Part shown: positions 1 through 8,203 of the stretch, piece after piece
Position numbering within the stretch: position 1 is the stretch's first letter
Layout of the letters: every line of letters begins with the position of its first letter
Source: CAWHHZ01 sp963829355
GTDB lineage: Bacteria > Acidobacteriota > Thermoanaerobaculia > Gp7-AA8 > JAHWKK01
Reading direction: 5' to 3'
DNA: 64,000 bases
Assembly (NCBI GenBank): GCA_963829355.1
Contig: CAWHHZ010000011.1
Span: 1 to 64,000, forward strand
Notes under the pieces: model-generated
What the model saw: only the letters and a program-made list of their open reading frames with translations
The model's database searches: none
What the model was told of the DNA's origin: nothing
Translations under genes and position numbers: made by a program

Positions 1-1
1 C

Positions 2-49
2 ACAAACGGGGTCTACTTTCTGATGGAATGGCGCGCGTCCTCCGCGTAG
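2..49 (+). CDS. possible 3' end of a truncated gene
   Basis: The first bases read in frame as TNGVYFLMEWRASSA followed by a TAG stop. An NGVYF-type ending is common at the C-terminus of secreted proteins with a terminal beta-sandwich domain, but 15 residues are too few to assign anything. The call rests only on an open frame running in from the left edge. Confidence 0.22.
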   Translation, partial: TNGVYFLMEWRASSA

Positions 50-451
50 GAACCGTGCCCGCGGGAACGATTATCGAACCGGTACTCCTGGTCCGCGGGC
101 TGGGTCTGAATGGATGGGCGCCCACCGTGCGGGACACGCCGGGCAGCAGGAGATCTCGGCGGCGCTCGGCAGAGGGGATCGTCTTCGGGCAGTCAGCTAT
201 TCGACCGCCGCGGGGAAAGCTCTTCAGACACTGAACGTCCGCAACAGGTTCGACGGCCAGCTCTATGCGAGCAGAGCGGGAGGACACTCGATGACCGCTC
301 CACGCTCGACCATGCTTCGCTCATCCGGGCTCTGATCTCTATGAAAACCCCTTTCAACCGGCGATCGACTCAGTCTGACGCGAATCCAAAGACCTGCGCA
401 TCTTCATGGCCAGCGACCCCGTGCAACGACTGAGAACTGAGGACCACCCCC
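50..451. other. no supported gene
   Basis: About 400 bases with only short overlapping open frames that have no recognisable motif, no good ribosome-binding site and arginine-rich shadow composition. The dispersed repeats seen elsewhere in the window are absent here. Confidence 0.5.
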
Positions 452-1324
452 TCACACACTGGTGACGTGGGCGGGTATGCAGACGTTCAAGCCTCGCTCG
501 ATGAGCGAGCAGTCGAGGGTCGAGGGAAGCATCACCGGCTCTCCATCGACGTGCGCAGGACCTTCGGCGGCGCGCGAGATCCGGATCCGGCGCGCTTGCC
601 GGATCATGATGTTCCTGGAGTCATGCAGCGCGCCGGTGAAGAGCTGGTAGAGAAGAATCGGCGCCTTGATCAGTGATCCGCTTCGGAGGACGGCGATGTC
701 GAGGAGTCCGTCCTGCAACGATGCAAACGGCGCGATCCTGGCGTCGTTGCCGTACTGGCCCGAGTTCGCGACGGCGATGAGGAACGCATCGATCTCGAGC
801 TCGTCACCGTCGATCGAGATCGAATAGTGCTCGCGGTCGTAGCTCGCGTAGGTCAGCACGCCCTGACGAATGTAAGTCTCGATTCCTCGTGTTCCTGCGG
901 CCGCGAAACGATGCGCAACAATCGCGTCGAAGCCGACGCCGCAGACGCCGAGAAAGATCTCCTCATTGATTCTGCCGACATCGATCGTCTCGACGCGGCA
1001 TTGATCGAGTCCATCGATCGCCTTCACCGGATCGAGAGGGACGCCCAGGTGACGAGCCAGACCATTGCCGGAGCCGGTCGGAATGATGGCCAGCGCCTGC
1101 CGTCTCCCCACCAGCCGTTTCCCGACCTCGTGAACGGTTCCGTCTCCTCCGACAGCGGCGACGATGTCCACGTCATCGCCGATGTCGTCGACGATACGGT
1201 CGATGTCACCGACGCTCGCCCATGTTCTGATCTCACAGCGGTCGCCACGGCACTGCCGGATGATCTCTTCCATGGAGCGCCGGCGTCTGCCAGCAATCGG
1301 ATTGACGATGAAGGTGACGTTCAT
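452..1324 (-). CDS. diacylglycerol kinase family lipid kinase
   Basis: A 290-residue protein of the DagK/YegS/sphingosine kinase catalytic family, which transfers phosphate from a nucleotide to a lipid hydroxyl at the inner membrane. Visible motifs are the N-terminal strand MNVTFIVNPIAG, the nucleotide-binding VGGDGTVHEV around residue 60, PTGSGNGLARHLG after it, and a C-terminal half ending with the DGEPV-type segment. The frame stays open upstream, but that extension is translated repeat DNA (it encodes the repeat words around 1340-1675), so the ATG directly before FIVNPIAG is chosen. No clear Shine-Dalgarno sequence precedes it. Family assignment is firm; the lipid substrate is unknown. 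Confidence 0.88.
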   Translation of the reverse strand: MNVTFIVNPIAGRRRRSMEEIIRQCRGDRCEIRTWASVGDIDRIVDDIGDDVDIVAAVGGDGTVHEVGKRLVGRRQALAIIPTGSGNGLARHLGVPLDPVKAIDGLDQCRVETIDVGRINEEIFLGVCGVGFDAIVAHRFAAAGTRGIETYIRQGVLTYASYDREHYSISIDGDELEIDAFLIAVANSGQYGNDARIAPFASLQDGLLDIAVLRSGSLIKAPILLYQLFTGALHDSRNIMIRQARRIRISRAAEGPAHVDGEPVMLPSTLDCSLIERGLNVCIPAHVTSV

Positions 1325-1339
1325 TGCAACGGTGAGTAT

Positions 1340-1839
1340 GTCATCCTGAGCGCGAGACTGTGTGAAAACGCCTCGTGAATCGAGGCTGTGACTTTGGAGT
1401 GCGGTGCTCGCCGGAGGACGAGCCCCGCTTTGGATCCCGTGGCAACCACCATCGAGGCCGCAATCGGGACCAGTCAGGAAATTTCCACTGCAGCTTGCAA
1501 CCCGCCGCAGCCCGTAAGGCGGCGTGATGAAAAGCTGAGCTCGTCCTTCGGCGAGCTCAGCACTCCAAAAAGACGGTCGCGAAGCCGATCGGTTTTTCAC
1601 ACAGTCTGAGCGCAGCGAAGGATCGGGTGCGTCCTGACTGTCGCGAAATTCGATTCTGAGAGTGGGAGAAGTCAAGATCCTTCGACGGTCGAGGGATCGC
1701 GTGAAGTTATCCTCGCCTGAAGTTCGGTCGAGTCGGGCCGTACGCGATCCTTCGCTTCGCTCAGGATGACAACTGAATTGGGCGGAGAATCGGCGGCGAG
1801 GATAACGGGATGCGATCCTTCGCTTCGCTCAGGATGACA
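1340..1839. repeat. dispersed composite repeats between lipid kinase and pgm
   Basis: This gap is filled with copies of a dispersed intergenic repeat whose outer ends read GTCATCCTGAG and CTCAGGATGAC, joined by words such as GATCCTTCGCTTCGC. Complete copies of the right end lie at about 1744-1770 and 1812-1838. The same family recurs at eight other intergenic places in the window. No coding potential. Confidence 0.8.
1393..1569. repeat. MITE-like element with inverted ends TTTGGAGTGC
   Basis: A 177-bp segment begins with TTTGGAGTGC and ends with the exact inverted copy GCACTCCAAA. Internal hairpins of the type GCTGAGCTCG...CGAGCTCAGC are present. A shorter 100-bp relative with the same termini and hairpins lies at 14756-14855. 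No transposase is present, so it would be non-autonomous if mobile at all. Confidence 0.6.
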
Positions 1840-1861
1840 GCTGTTCTTCACGTCCCGTGTC

Positions 1862-3499
1862 TCAACCGATCACCGATGAAACCAGCCCCTTCGCCTCGTC
1901 CTGGATCTGGCGAAGGTGTTCGCGGCTCAGGAAGCTCTCCGCGTAGATCTTGTAGATCTCCTCGGTGCCGGAGGGGCGTGCGGCGAACCAGCCATTCTTC
2001 GTCACGACCTTCAGACCCCCTATCGGGTTGCCATCACCGGGGGCGTGAGTGAGAGTCGCTTCGATCGTCTCACCGGCGATCTCTCCGGCCGTGATCTTGT
2101 CGGCTGAGAGCGCCTTGAGCTTCGCTTTCTGCTCGGTCGTCGCGGGTGCATCGATCCGTTCGTAGAACTGCTCGCCATGCTCACGAAGGAGATCATCCAC
2201 CAGTTCACCAGGGTCATGTCCGGTACGCGCGGTCATCTCCGCCGCGAGAAGTCCCATGATGATGCCGTCCTTGTCGGTGGTCCAGACGTTGCCGTCCCGT
2301 CTGAGGAAGGAAGCCCCGGCGCTCTCCTCGCCGCCGAACCCGAGTGAGCCGTCGAGAAGCCCGTCGACGAACCATTTGAAGCCGACCGGAACCTCGAACA
2401 GCCGGCGGCCAAGCTTCGAGGCGACGCGGTCGATGAGGCTGCTGCTGACGACGGTCTTCCCGATCGCGGCATCTCCGCTCCAGGAAGGCCGGTTGGTGAA
2501 GAGATACTGGATTGCGATGGCGAGGTAGTGGTTCGGATCGAGCAGTCCACGAGATGGCGTCACGATCCCGTGGCGGTCGTTGTCGGTGTCGTTCCCGAAC
2601 GCCACGTCGAAGCGGTCGCGGAGGGCGATGAGGCTCGCCATCGCATCTCGCGAGGAGCAGTCCATTCTGATCCTGCCGTCCCAGTCGAGTGTCATGAACC
2701 GGAAGGTTGGATCTACGGCGGTGTTGACGATCTCGATGTCGAGCCCAAAACGCTCGTTGATGACACTCCAGTAGTGGACTCCCGCTCCACCCATTGGATC
2801 GACGGCGATCTTCAGTCCCGATCCACGGATCGCTTCCATGTCGACGACATTGGCGAGGTCGTTGACGTAGTGGTTGATGAAGTCGTGGCGCTTGGTTGTG
2901 GATGCCGACAAGGCCTGCTTCACCGGGACTCGTCGAATGCCGCTCGGATCGCCGAGGAGGCGATTCGCCGCATCTTCGATTGATTTGGTGGCTTCAGCCC
3001 CCGAGGGGCCTCCGTGTGGAGGGTTGTACTTGAAACCGCCATCTTCCGGAGGATTGTGCGAGGGTGTGATGACGATGCCATCCGCCGTTCCTCCTCGTCC
3101 CGCGCGATTGAACGTGAGAATGGCGCGGGAGATGACGGGAGTTGGTGTGTAGCCGCGATCGCGGTCGATCATGACCTCGACCTCATTTGCCGCGAGGACC
3201 TCGAGGGCGGTTGCGAAGGCGGGCTCCGAGAGTGCGTGGGTATCGATTCCGAGGAAGAGAGGTCCGTCGATTCGATTTGCGCGGCGGTAGTCGCAAATTG
3301 CCTGAGTCGTCGCGAGAATGTGCATCTCGTTGAACGAGAGTTTGAACGATGACCCGCGATGTCCGGAGGTGCCGAACGAGACGCGTTGTTCGGGGATGGC
3401 GGGGTCCGGCTTCTCGGCGTAGTACGCGGTCACGAGACGCGCGACGTTGACGAGCATGTCCTCGGTCGGTTTCTGTCCTGGTCCTGATTCGTCTGCCAT
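1862..3499 (-). CDS. pgm: phosphoglucomutase (alpha-D-glucose phosphate-specific)
   Basis: A 545-residue cytoplasmic enzyme interconverting glucose 1-phosphate and glucose 6-phosphate, matching the usual length of the E. coli-type Pgm (about 546). Visible landmarks are FGTSGHRG near residue 43, the phosphoserine loop TPSHNPPEDGGFKYNPPHGG near residue 145, the metal-binding DPMGGAG...GNDTDNDRHG region, the sugar-binding GFGGEESAG, and the phosphate-binding RPSGTEEIYKIYAES near the C-terminus. All active-site loops appear intact. The next gene upstream on the same strand is the esterase, with a 78-bp gap. The product feeds glycogen and envelope-sugar precursors. Confidence 0.96.
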   Translation of the reverse strand: MADESGPGQKPTEDMLVNVARLVTAYYAEKPDPAIPEQRVSFGTSGHRGSSFKLSFNEMHILATTQAICDYRRANRIDGPLFLGIDTHALSEPAFATALEVLAANEVEVMIDRDRGYTPTPVISRAILTFNRAGRGGTADGIVITPSHNPPEDGGFKYNPPHGGPSGAEATKSIEDAANRLLGDPSGIRRVPVKQALSASTTKRHDFINHYVNDLANVVDMEAIRGSGLKIAVDPMGGAGVHYWSVINERFGLDIEIVNTAVDPTFRFMTLDWDGRIRMDCSSRDAMASLIALRDRFDVAFGNDTDNDRHGIVTPSRGLLDPNHYLAIAIQYLFTNRPSWSGDAAIGKTVVSSSLIDRVASKLGRRLFEVPVGFKWFVDGLLDGSLGFGGEESAGASFLRRDGNVWTTDKDGIIMGLLAAEMTARTGHDPGELVDDLLREHGEQFYERIDAPATTEQKAKLKALSADKITAGEIAGETIEATLTHAPGDGNPIGGLKVVTKNGWFAARPSGTEEIYKIYAESFLSREHLRQIQDEAKGLVSSVIG

Positions 3500-3577
3500 T
3501 TCCTGCCCTTGATCTGCTGAGGTGAAATCAGTGTCTGTCGTCTACGGCCTGCGGAGCCCGTTCCAGATCGTATCCGA

Positions 3578-4225
3578 TCATAGGGACTGCCGCCGCAGAA
3601 GCCATTCGTAGATCCGTCGGTCCGAGTAGGCGCGTCGCGCGGAGCCAATGTGGTCTTCACCCTCGTCGAGATACACGCGATCTGCATTTCCTTCTTCCGT
3701 GGCGTCTCGAAGGCGGAGGCGCTCGACGAATCTCTCCTCCACCCGTCTGGCGATCTGCCCGAGGGAGAGCCAGATCGGGAGTCCGGGATCGGCTGGCGGG
3801 ACGCGCGTTGGATCAACCGACCAGAGAGCCGTCCATAGACCGGGTTGTGTGAGTGCCAGATCGAACACGCCGTTCCCCCCGAAACTGAAACCCGAGAGAT
3901 AGCGGCGCGACGGATCGATAGAGTGTTCACGCTCGGCGGTAGCGATGATCTCATGCACTGCGTCAGCGTACTCGTTCCAGATGTCACCGGCCCGCGGCAA
4001 CTGTGGCGCGATGATCATGAAGCGGGCGGCGACCTCGGTCGGGTTCCCTCTTCTCAGGGGGCCGTGACGTCTGACTCCGCTGGACAGGTCGAGGGGATGC
4101 GCCTCATCGTAGCCGTGGAGGAAGCAGAGCAGTGGCCATCCTTCTGCGGGCGCCTCCCCGGCGGGGACGGACATGAGGACCGACAGAGGCGAACTCTTCA
4201 GAAGCTTCTGTTCGGCCTGAGCCAC
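3578..4225 (-). CDS. alpha/beta hydrolase (esterase/depolymerase-like)
   Basis: A 215-residue single-domain alpha/beta hydrolase. The oxyanion strand is WPLLCFLHGYDE, the nucleophile elbow is LSGFSFGGNGVFDLAL (GxSxGG, Ser near residue 115), and a late His lies in EGEDHIGSARRAYSD, so a Ser-His-Asp/Glu triad is likely. It resembles the putative phospholipase/polyhydroxybutyrate-depolymerase-like esterases; there is no signal peptide. The chosen start is GTG and is uncertain; an in-frame ATG (MSVPAGEAP) lies 17 codons downstream. It points the same way as pgm. Substrate cannot be predicted. Confidence 0.8.
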   Translation of the reverse strand: MAQAEQKLLKSSPLSVLMSVPAGEAPAEGWPLLCFLHGYDEAHPLDLSSGVRRHGPLRRGNPTEVAARFMIIAPQLPRAGDIWNEYADAVHEIIATAEREHSIDPSRRYLSGFSFGGNGVFDLALTQPGLWTALWSVDPTRVPPADPGLPIWLSLGQIARRVEERFVERLRLRDATEEGNADRVYLDEGEDHIGSARRAYSDRRIYEWLLRRQSL

Positions 4226-4315
4226 TCTATGTCTTCATACAGGACGCGCGCCAGCGATCGACCGGAAGAAACTTTCCCTCGATTCTGGTGCTGCTCCTCG
4301 TCTATTGTTCTGTGC

Positions 4316-4693
4316 ATGTTTACTCTCGAGACCGTGCGACTGCTGGTGAAGCCATGGACGTTTGCGGAGCGGCCGGTATTTGCCGCACTCACGGGTGACG
4401 TCGAGGTTCTGCGCTACATCAATGGTGGAGTGGTTTACGGCGATCCTGAAATCGATGAGTTCTTCGAACGCCAGGAGCGGCAACTGGCTCAGATCGGCGC
4501 GTGCATGGGTGCTGTGGTCGAGAAGGCGAGTGGAAATATCGTTGGCCTCCCGGGCTGCGTAGCTGTGGGAGAAACCCGCGAGGAGACACTTTCTCTGATC
4601 CGCGAGGCAATCGAGTTTCACATCGATGGCCTTCGCGAAGATGGCGACCCGATTCCGCAGCCTCAATCCACCGTCGAACGGATTGCGGTCTGA
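4316..4693 (+). CDS. chimeric ORF: GNAT N-terminus joined to HicB C-terminus
   Basis: The 125-residue frame joins two unrelated families. Residues 1 to about 77 (ETVRLLVKPWTFAERPVFAAL, VLRYINGG, then AVVEKASGNIVGL) look like the first half of a GNAT acetyltransferase of the RimJ type, but the acetyl-CoA-binding core is missing. From PGCVAVGETREETLSLIREA to the end it matches the C-terminal part of HicB-type antitoxins (UPF0150), including the IREAIEFHIDGLREDG helix. The join is near base 4550 and is in frame. Neither half is complete and no hicA toxin is adjacent. Most likely a recombination remnant; an expressed protein cannot be excluded. Confidence 0.6.
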   Translation: MFTLETVRLLVKPWTFAERPVFAALTGDVEVLRYINGGVVYGDPEIDEFFERQERQLAQIGACMGAVVEKASGNIVGLPGCVAVGETREETLSLIREAIEFHIDGLREDGDPIPQPQSTVERIAV

Positions 4694-4783
4694 TCGAAAC
4701 GAAAGCGTCGAGCCACGCCGCCAAGCCGGAGCTGATCGTCGATCTCTTCTATCACTGGCAGGTGCGTTGCTGTAGCGACGGGG

Positions 4784-7288
4784 ATGGCTGTCTCGTTTAA
4801 TAGTCTCCGCGAATGGATTCGTGATCCCCGCCGCCGCACGCTCGTCCGTGCGGTCCTCATCCTGTTTGCCGTGGTCTTTCTCCTCTTTGTGGGAACGGTC
4901 GGATGGTACGGGTTCCGAGTCTGGACCGAGCTCGGACCGAAGCCCTGGGAGAATCCGACCGAGATCGTCGGTCATGATGGGGAGACGATTCTCACGATCT
5001 ACGGGGACGTCTGGCAGCCAGCCGAGCCGGTGACGCTCGAGGACCTTCCGGAATACGTTCCTCACGCGTTTCTCGCCGCCGAGGATGTTCGATTTCGTAG
5101 TCATTTCGGTGTCGACCCGTTCGGGATTGCACGTGCCGCCGTCGCAAACGTCAGGAAGGGTGGCGTCGCACAGGGTGGAAGCACGATTACGCAACAGGTG
5201 GCGAAGACCCGCTTTCTGTCCGCCGAGAGAACACTGCGCCGGAAGGCAGTCGAGGCGATTGTCGCCATCCTGATCGAGGCGCGGTTGTCGAAGGATGACA
5301 TCCTGTCGGCCTACCTCAACGACGTCTATCTCGGCCACAGCGAAGGTACGGAAGTCAACGGAGTGGACGAAGCGGCGCGGATCTACTTCGACCGGAAGCC
5401 GGGCGAACTGACCGTGTCGCAATCTGCGCTTCTGGCGGCGATGGTGCGGGCCCCGAATCAGGATGATCTCGATCTGCTCCGGAGGAGGCGGGACGCCATT
5501 CTCGAAGCGATGGTCGAGGAGCAGTGGCTGAGCGCCGAGGAGATGGAAGACGCGAAAAATCAGGAGATCGAGTTCCGCAAAGGGTCGCTGCCGAAGGCGC
5601 GTGACCGATACTTTCTTCGCGCACTGAGAAACGAGCTGGTCGAGGAGATCGGTGCGAGACGCCTACGGGGGGGCGGTCTTCGCATTCACACCTCGCTCGA
5701 TCCGGCCATGCAGAGAGAAGCTGTCGACGCGGTCGTCGGTGGGATCGATCGCCTCCGGTCACGCCACTCGTGGCTCAGACAGGGAGACGATCCGCTTCAG
5801 GCGGCTCTGCTGAGTGTCGACCCCAGAAGCGGCGGGGTTCGAGCACTGGTCGGTGGAACGAGTTACGTCAAGTCACAGTTCGATCGAACGCGTTCGATGA
5901 AGCGCCAGCCCGGATCAGCGGTCAAGCCGTTCGTCTATGCCGCGGGACTGGAAGCTGGCGCGTTGACGCCCTCGACCATCCTGGACGACTCGCCCGTCGA
6001 GATCGAGCTTTCCCGTAGAGACATCTGGAAGCCTCGCAACTACGACGAGAGGTTTCGCGGAGACGTGACGGTGCGCGAGGCACTCGAGAAGTCCCTGAAC
6101 GTTCCCGTCGTCAGGGTTGCGCGGGATCTCGGCAATCGGAAGGTTCGCAGGATGTTCGACCGCGCGGGAATCGGTGAGGAGTTCTCGAATACACCGGCAG
6201 TCGCGCTCGGCGTGGATGAGGTCTCGATGTGGGATCTCGTCGGGGCGTACACGACGTTCCCGAATCTCGGGCGCCGCGTCGAGCCTCATCTGGTCGAGCG
6301 GGTGGAGACTCACGAGGGGCGGGAGATCTATGAGGCGGACCCGCGGGAGGACGATGTTCTCGACCCGCCGGTGGCGTATGTGATTCATTCGCTGCTCCGC
6401 GGCGTCGTGGAACGAGGAACGGCCTCGGGCCTGCGGGGACAGGGTCTGGGAGCCGTGGCAGGCAAGACGGGCACGACGAGTGATTATCGAGACGCCTGGT
6501 TCATCGGTTACGCCCCGGATCTGGTGACGGCCACCTGGGTCGGATTTGACCAGGGAAAGCCTCTGCGAATCTCTTCGGCTGCGGCTGCTCTTCCGATCTG
6601 GTCTCGATTCATGCAATCGGTTCCCCATGAAAAAAAGGAGATCGCTCCTCCGGAGGGTGTCTCGACGGTGCGTGTCGAGCGGGCGAGCGGCCTCGTCTGG
6701 CAGCAGGGATGCGGAAGCTCGATCGAGGAAGCGTTTCTCTCCGGAACCGAGCCCTCTGAGAGATGCCGGCCGAGCCAGCGACGTGAGCCCGAGCCCGAAA
6801 GGTTCCTCGAGCCGTCGGTCATCAGCCTCGAGAAGTTGCGCGAGTGGATGCAGGGAGCGCCTGGAGTCGGCGAGATCGAGGTAGAGGAACTGCCGCAGGA
6901 GGACGCGCCTCCTGGGCTGGAGCCGGGTGACATTCTGATCGAGAGCCCTGCTGAGGAGCAATCGGGCGATGGAGATCTGCCGCCGATCGAACAGCTTCCT
7001 CCGGAAGGTGGCCTCGAGAAGAGGCCCGTGGCTCCAGAGCCGGTCTCTCCTCAGCCGGTGCCACCGGCATCTGAGGTGGAGCCTGACCGTCAGCCGGAGC
7101 AGCGGCAGGAACAGGGGCAGTCAGAGCGCGCCGAGGAGAAGGAACGCAGGCGCGAGGACAAGGCCAAGCGTCGTGAAGAGCGACTGGATCCGCCGGGTCG
7201 CGAAAAAAAACCGGGTCGGGACAATGGCGGCAGGCGCGATGACGAGAGGGGCCGCAAGCCTGATGAGCGGAGCCGCGGTCTCTACTGA
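4784..7288 (+). CDS. class A penicillin-binding protein, PBP1A family
   Basis: An 834-residue bifunctional peptidoglycan synthase anchored in the inner membrane. A short cytoplasmic tail is followed by one membrane segment (about residues 20-42). The GT51 glycosyltransferase domain shows AAEDVRFRSHFGVDP with catalytic Glu100, GGSTITQQVAKT, and RKAVEAIVAILIEARLSKDDILSAYLN. The transpeptidase domain shows SAVK (Ser378), SLN in EKSLNVPVVRVAR, and KTGTTS (Lys561). The last 170 residues are a Pro/Glu/Arg-rich, probably disordered tail ending in a very basic stretch, longer than usual. It converges with the response regulator gene and the 3' ends overlap by 7 bases. The ATG start has only a weak ribosome-binding site. 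Confidence 0.95.
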   Translation: MAVSFNSLREWIRDPRRRTLVRAVLILFAVVFLLFVGTVGWYGFRVWTELGPKPWENPTEIVGHDGETILTIYGDVWQPAEPVTLEDLPEYVPHAFLAAEDVRFRSHFGVDPFGIARAAVANVRKGGVAQGGSTITQQVAKTRFLSAERTLRRKAVEAIVAILIEARLSKDDILSAYLNDVYLGHSEGTEVNGVDEAARIYFDRKPGELTVSQSALLAAMVRAPNQDDLDLLRRRRDAILEAMVEEQWLSAEEMEDAKNQEIEFRKGSLPKARDRYFLRALRNELVEEIGARRLRGGGLRIHTSLDPAMQREAVDAVVGGIDRLRSRHSWLRQGDDPLQAALLSVDPRSGGVRALVGGTSYVKSQFDRTRSMKRQPGSAVKPFVYAAGLEAGALTPSTILDDSPVEIELSRRDIWKPRNYDERFRGDVTVREALEKSLNVPVVRVARDLGNRKVRRMFDRAGIGEEFSNTPAVALGVDEVSMWDLVGAYTTFPNLGRRVEPHLVERVETHEGREIYEADPREDDVLDPPVAYVIHSLLRGVVERGTASGLRGQGLGAVAGKTGTTSDYRDAWFIGYAPDLVTATWVGFDQGKPLRISSAAAALPIWSRFMQSVPHEKKEIAPPEGVSTVRVERASGLVWQQGCGSSIEEAFLSGTEPSERCRPSQRREPEPERFLEPSVISLEKLREWMQGAPGVGEIEVEELPQEDAPPGLEPGDILIESPAEEQSGDGDLPPIEQLPPEGGLEKRPVAPEPVSPQPVPPASEVEPDRQPEQRQEQGQSERAEEKERRREDKAKRREERLDPPGREKKPGRDNGGRRDDERGRKPDERSRGLY

Positions 7289-7710
7289 ACGATTCTTCGT
7301 TTGCGCCGGTCTCCCTGAACCCTCGCTTTGAGGCAGGAGTGTACGTAGGAGGCGAGGTCGAAGACATCGAATGGTTTGAAAATGACCGCGTTGACGACCT
7401 CCGGATTCAGCTCCTGGATGACGTTTCGATCGGCCGCCGTCACGATGATCACCGTTCGTGGTTTCCGCTTCGGGTTCTCACTCAGCCAGTCGATGACATC
7501 CCATCCGCTGACCCGCGGCATCATCAGATCGAGAACCATGGCTGCGTAATCGTTTTGATCGAGACGAGCGATCGCCTGAGCGCCATCCTCGCTGTTCTCG
7601 ACACGTATCCGCTTTCGTCTCAACGAGGCAGTAATGAGCGCTCGGATTGAGGCATCATCATCGACCACCAACGCGACGGAGCCGCGACTTTGTCTTCGTT
7701 CCTCAGCCAC
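7282..7710 (-). CDS. single-domain response regulator (CheY-like receiver)
   Basis: About 142 residues containing only a receiver domain: acidic pocket VVDDDAS near residue 17, phospho-acceptor Asp61 in MVLDLMMPRVSGWD, conserved Thr in VIIVTAAD, and Lys112 in IFKPF. There is no output domain, so it would act by protein contact. The start is uncertain. The sequence GGGAGAG lies just upstream of two consecutive GTG codons; the second (7710) has the better spacing. A longer frame with an ATG at 7782 exists but its extra residues look like shadow translation. No kinase is adjacent. Confidence 0.82.
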   Translation of the reverse strand: MAEERRQSRGSVALVVDDDASIRALITASLRRKRIRVENSEDGAQAIARLDQNDYAAMVLDLMMPRVSGWDVIDWLSENPKRKPRTVIIVTAADRNVIQELNPEVVNAVIFKPFDVFDLASYVHSCLKARVQGDRRKRRIVQ

Positions 7711-7808
7711 CACACTCTCCCATGAACTCGAATAAGTGTGACACAAGATGAGGAGATGATCGAGTGCCCTGCTCTGGCACACGGATCCGGCCCACCCGGC
7801 GAGAGCTT

Positions 7809-8133
7809 GTCATCCTGAGCACCAGCGCAGGATCGCGTACGGCATGACTCGGAGTGAATTGCGGAGGGGACCGAGGGCAAGGATAACGGGACGCGATTCT
7901 TCGCTTCGCTTCTAATGAACCTCTTCGTAAATGACTGGAAACAAAGAGGGACTGTCATCCTGAGCGAAGCGAAGGATCGGGTACGTCCTGACTCTAGCCG
8001 AACTTCGGGCGGGTAGGCTCCACGAGATCCTTCGACCGTCCTACTCCCGCTTCGCGGATCCGGCGGCTCAGGATGACAGATCATTTCACTCCATGGGCGT
8101 AGCGAGGCGGCGCCGTTCCCCGCTCAGGATGAC
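7809..8133. repeat. dispersed composite repeat block
   Basis: Intergenic block of 325 bases made of the GTCATCCTGAG ... CTCAGGATGAC repeat family in both orientations, including a pair facing each other around 7951-8075. It lies between the divergently transcribed response regulator and the first transporter. No promoter or gene is visible in it. Confidence 0.75.
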
Positions 8134-8203
8134 GAATTTTTGTTCATCAACACGGCGCGTCGTACAAAGTCACGGCATGACATGAGTTCTCCCCGCTTGC
8201 CTT

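Noticed and set aside
28..433. Three short plus-strand frames at the left edge
   Set aside because: No family resemblance, no usable ribosome-binding sites, mutually overlapping.
1325..1675. N-terminal extension of the lipid kinase frame
   Set aside because: The extra 117 residues are translated intergenic repeats; the family begins at MNVTFIVNPIAG.
4235..5422. 395-residue minus-strand frame opposite the chimeric ORF and PBP1A start
   Set aside because: No motif, arginine-rich composition, and it overlaps the GT51 domain coding region.
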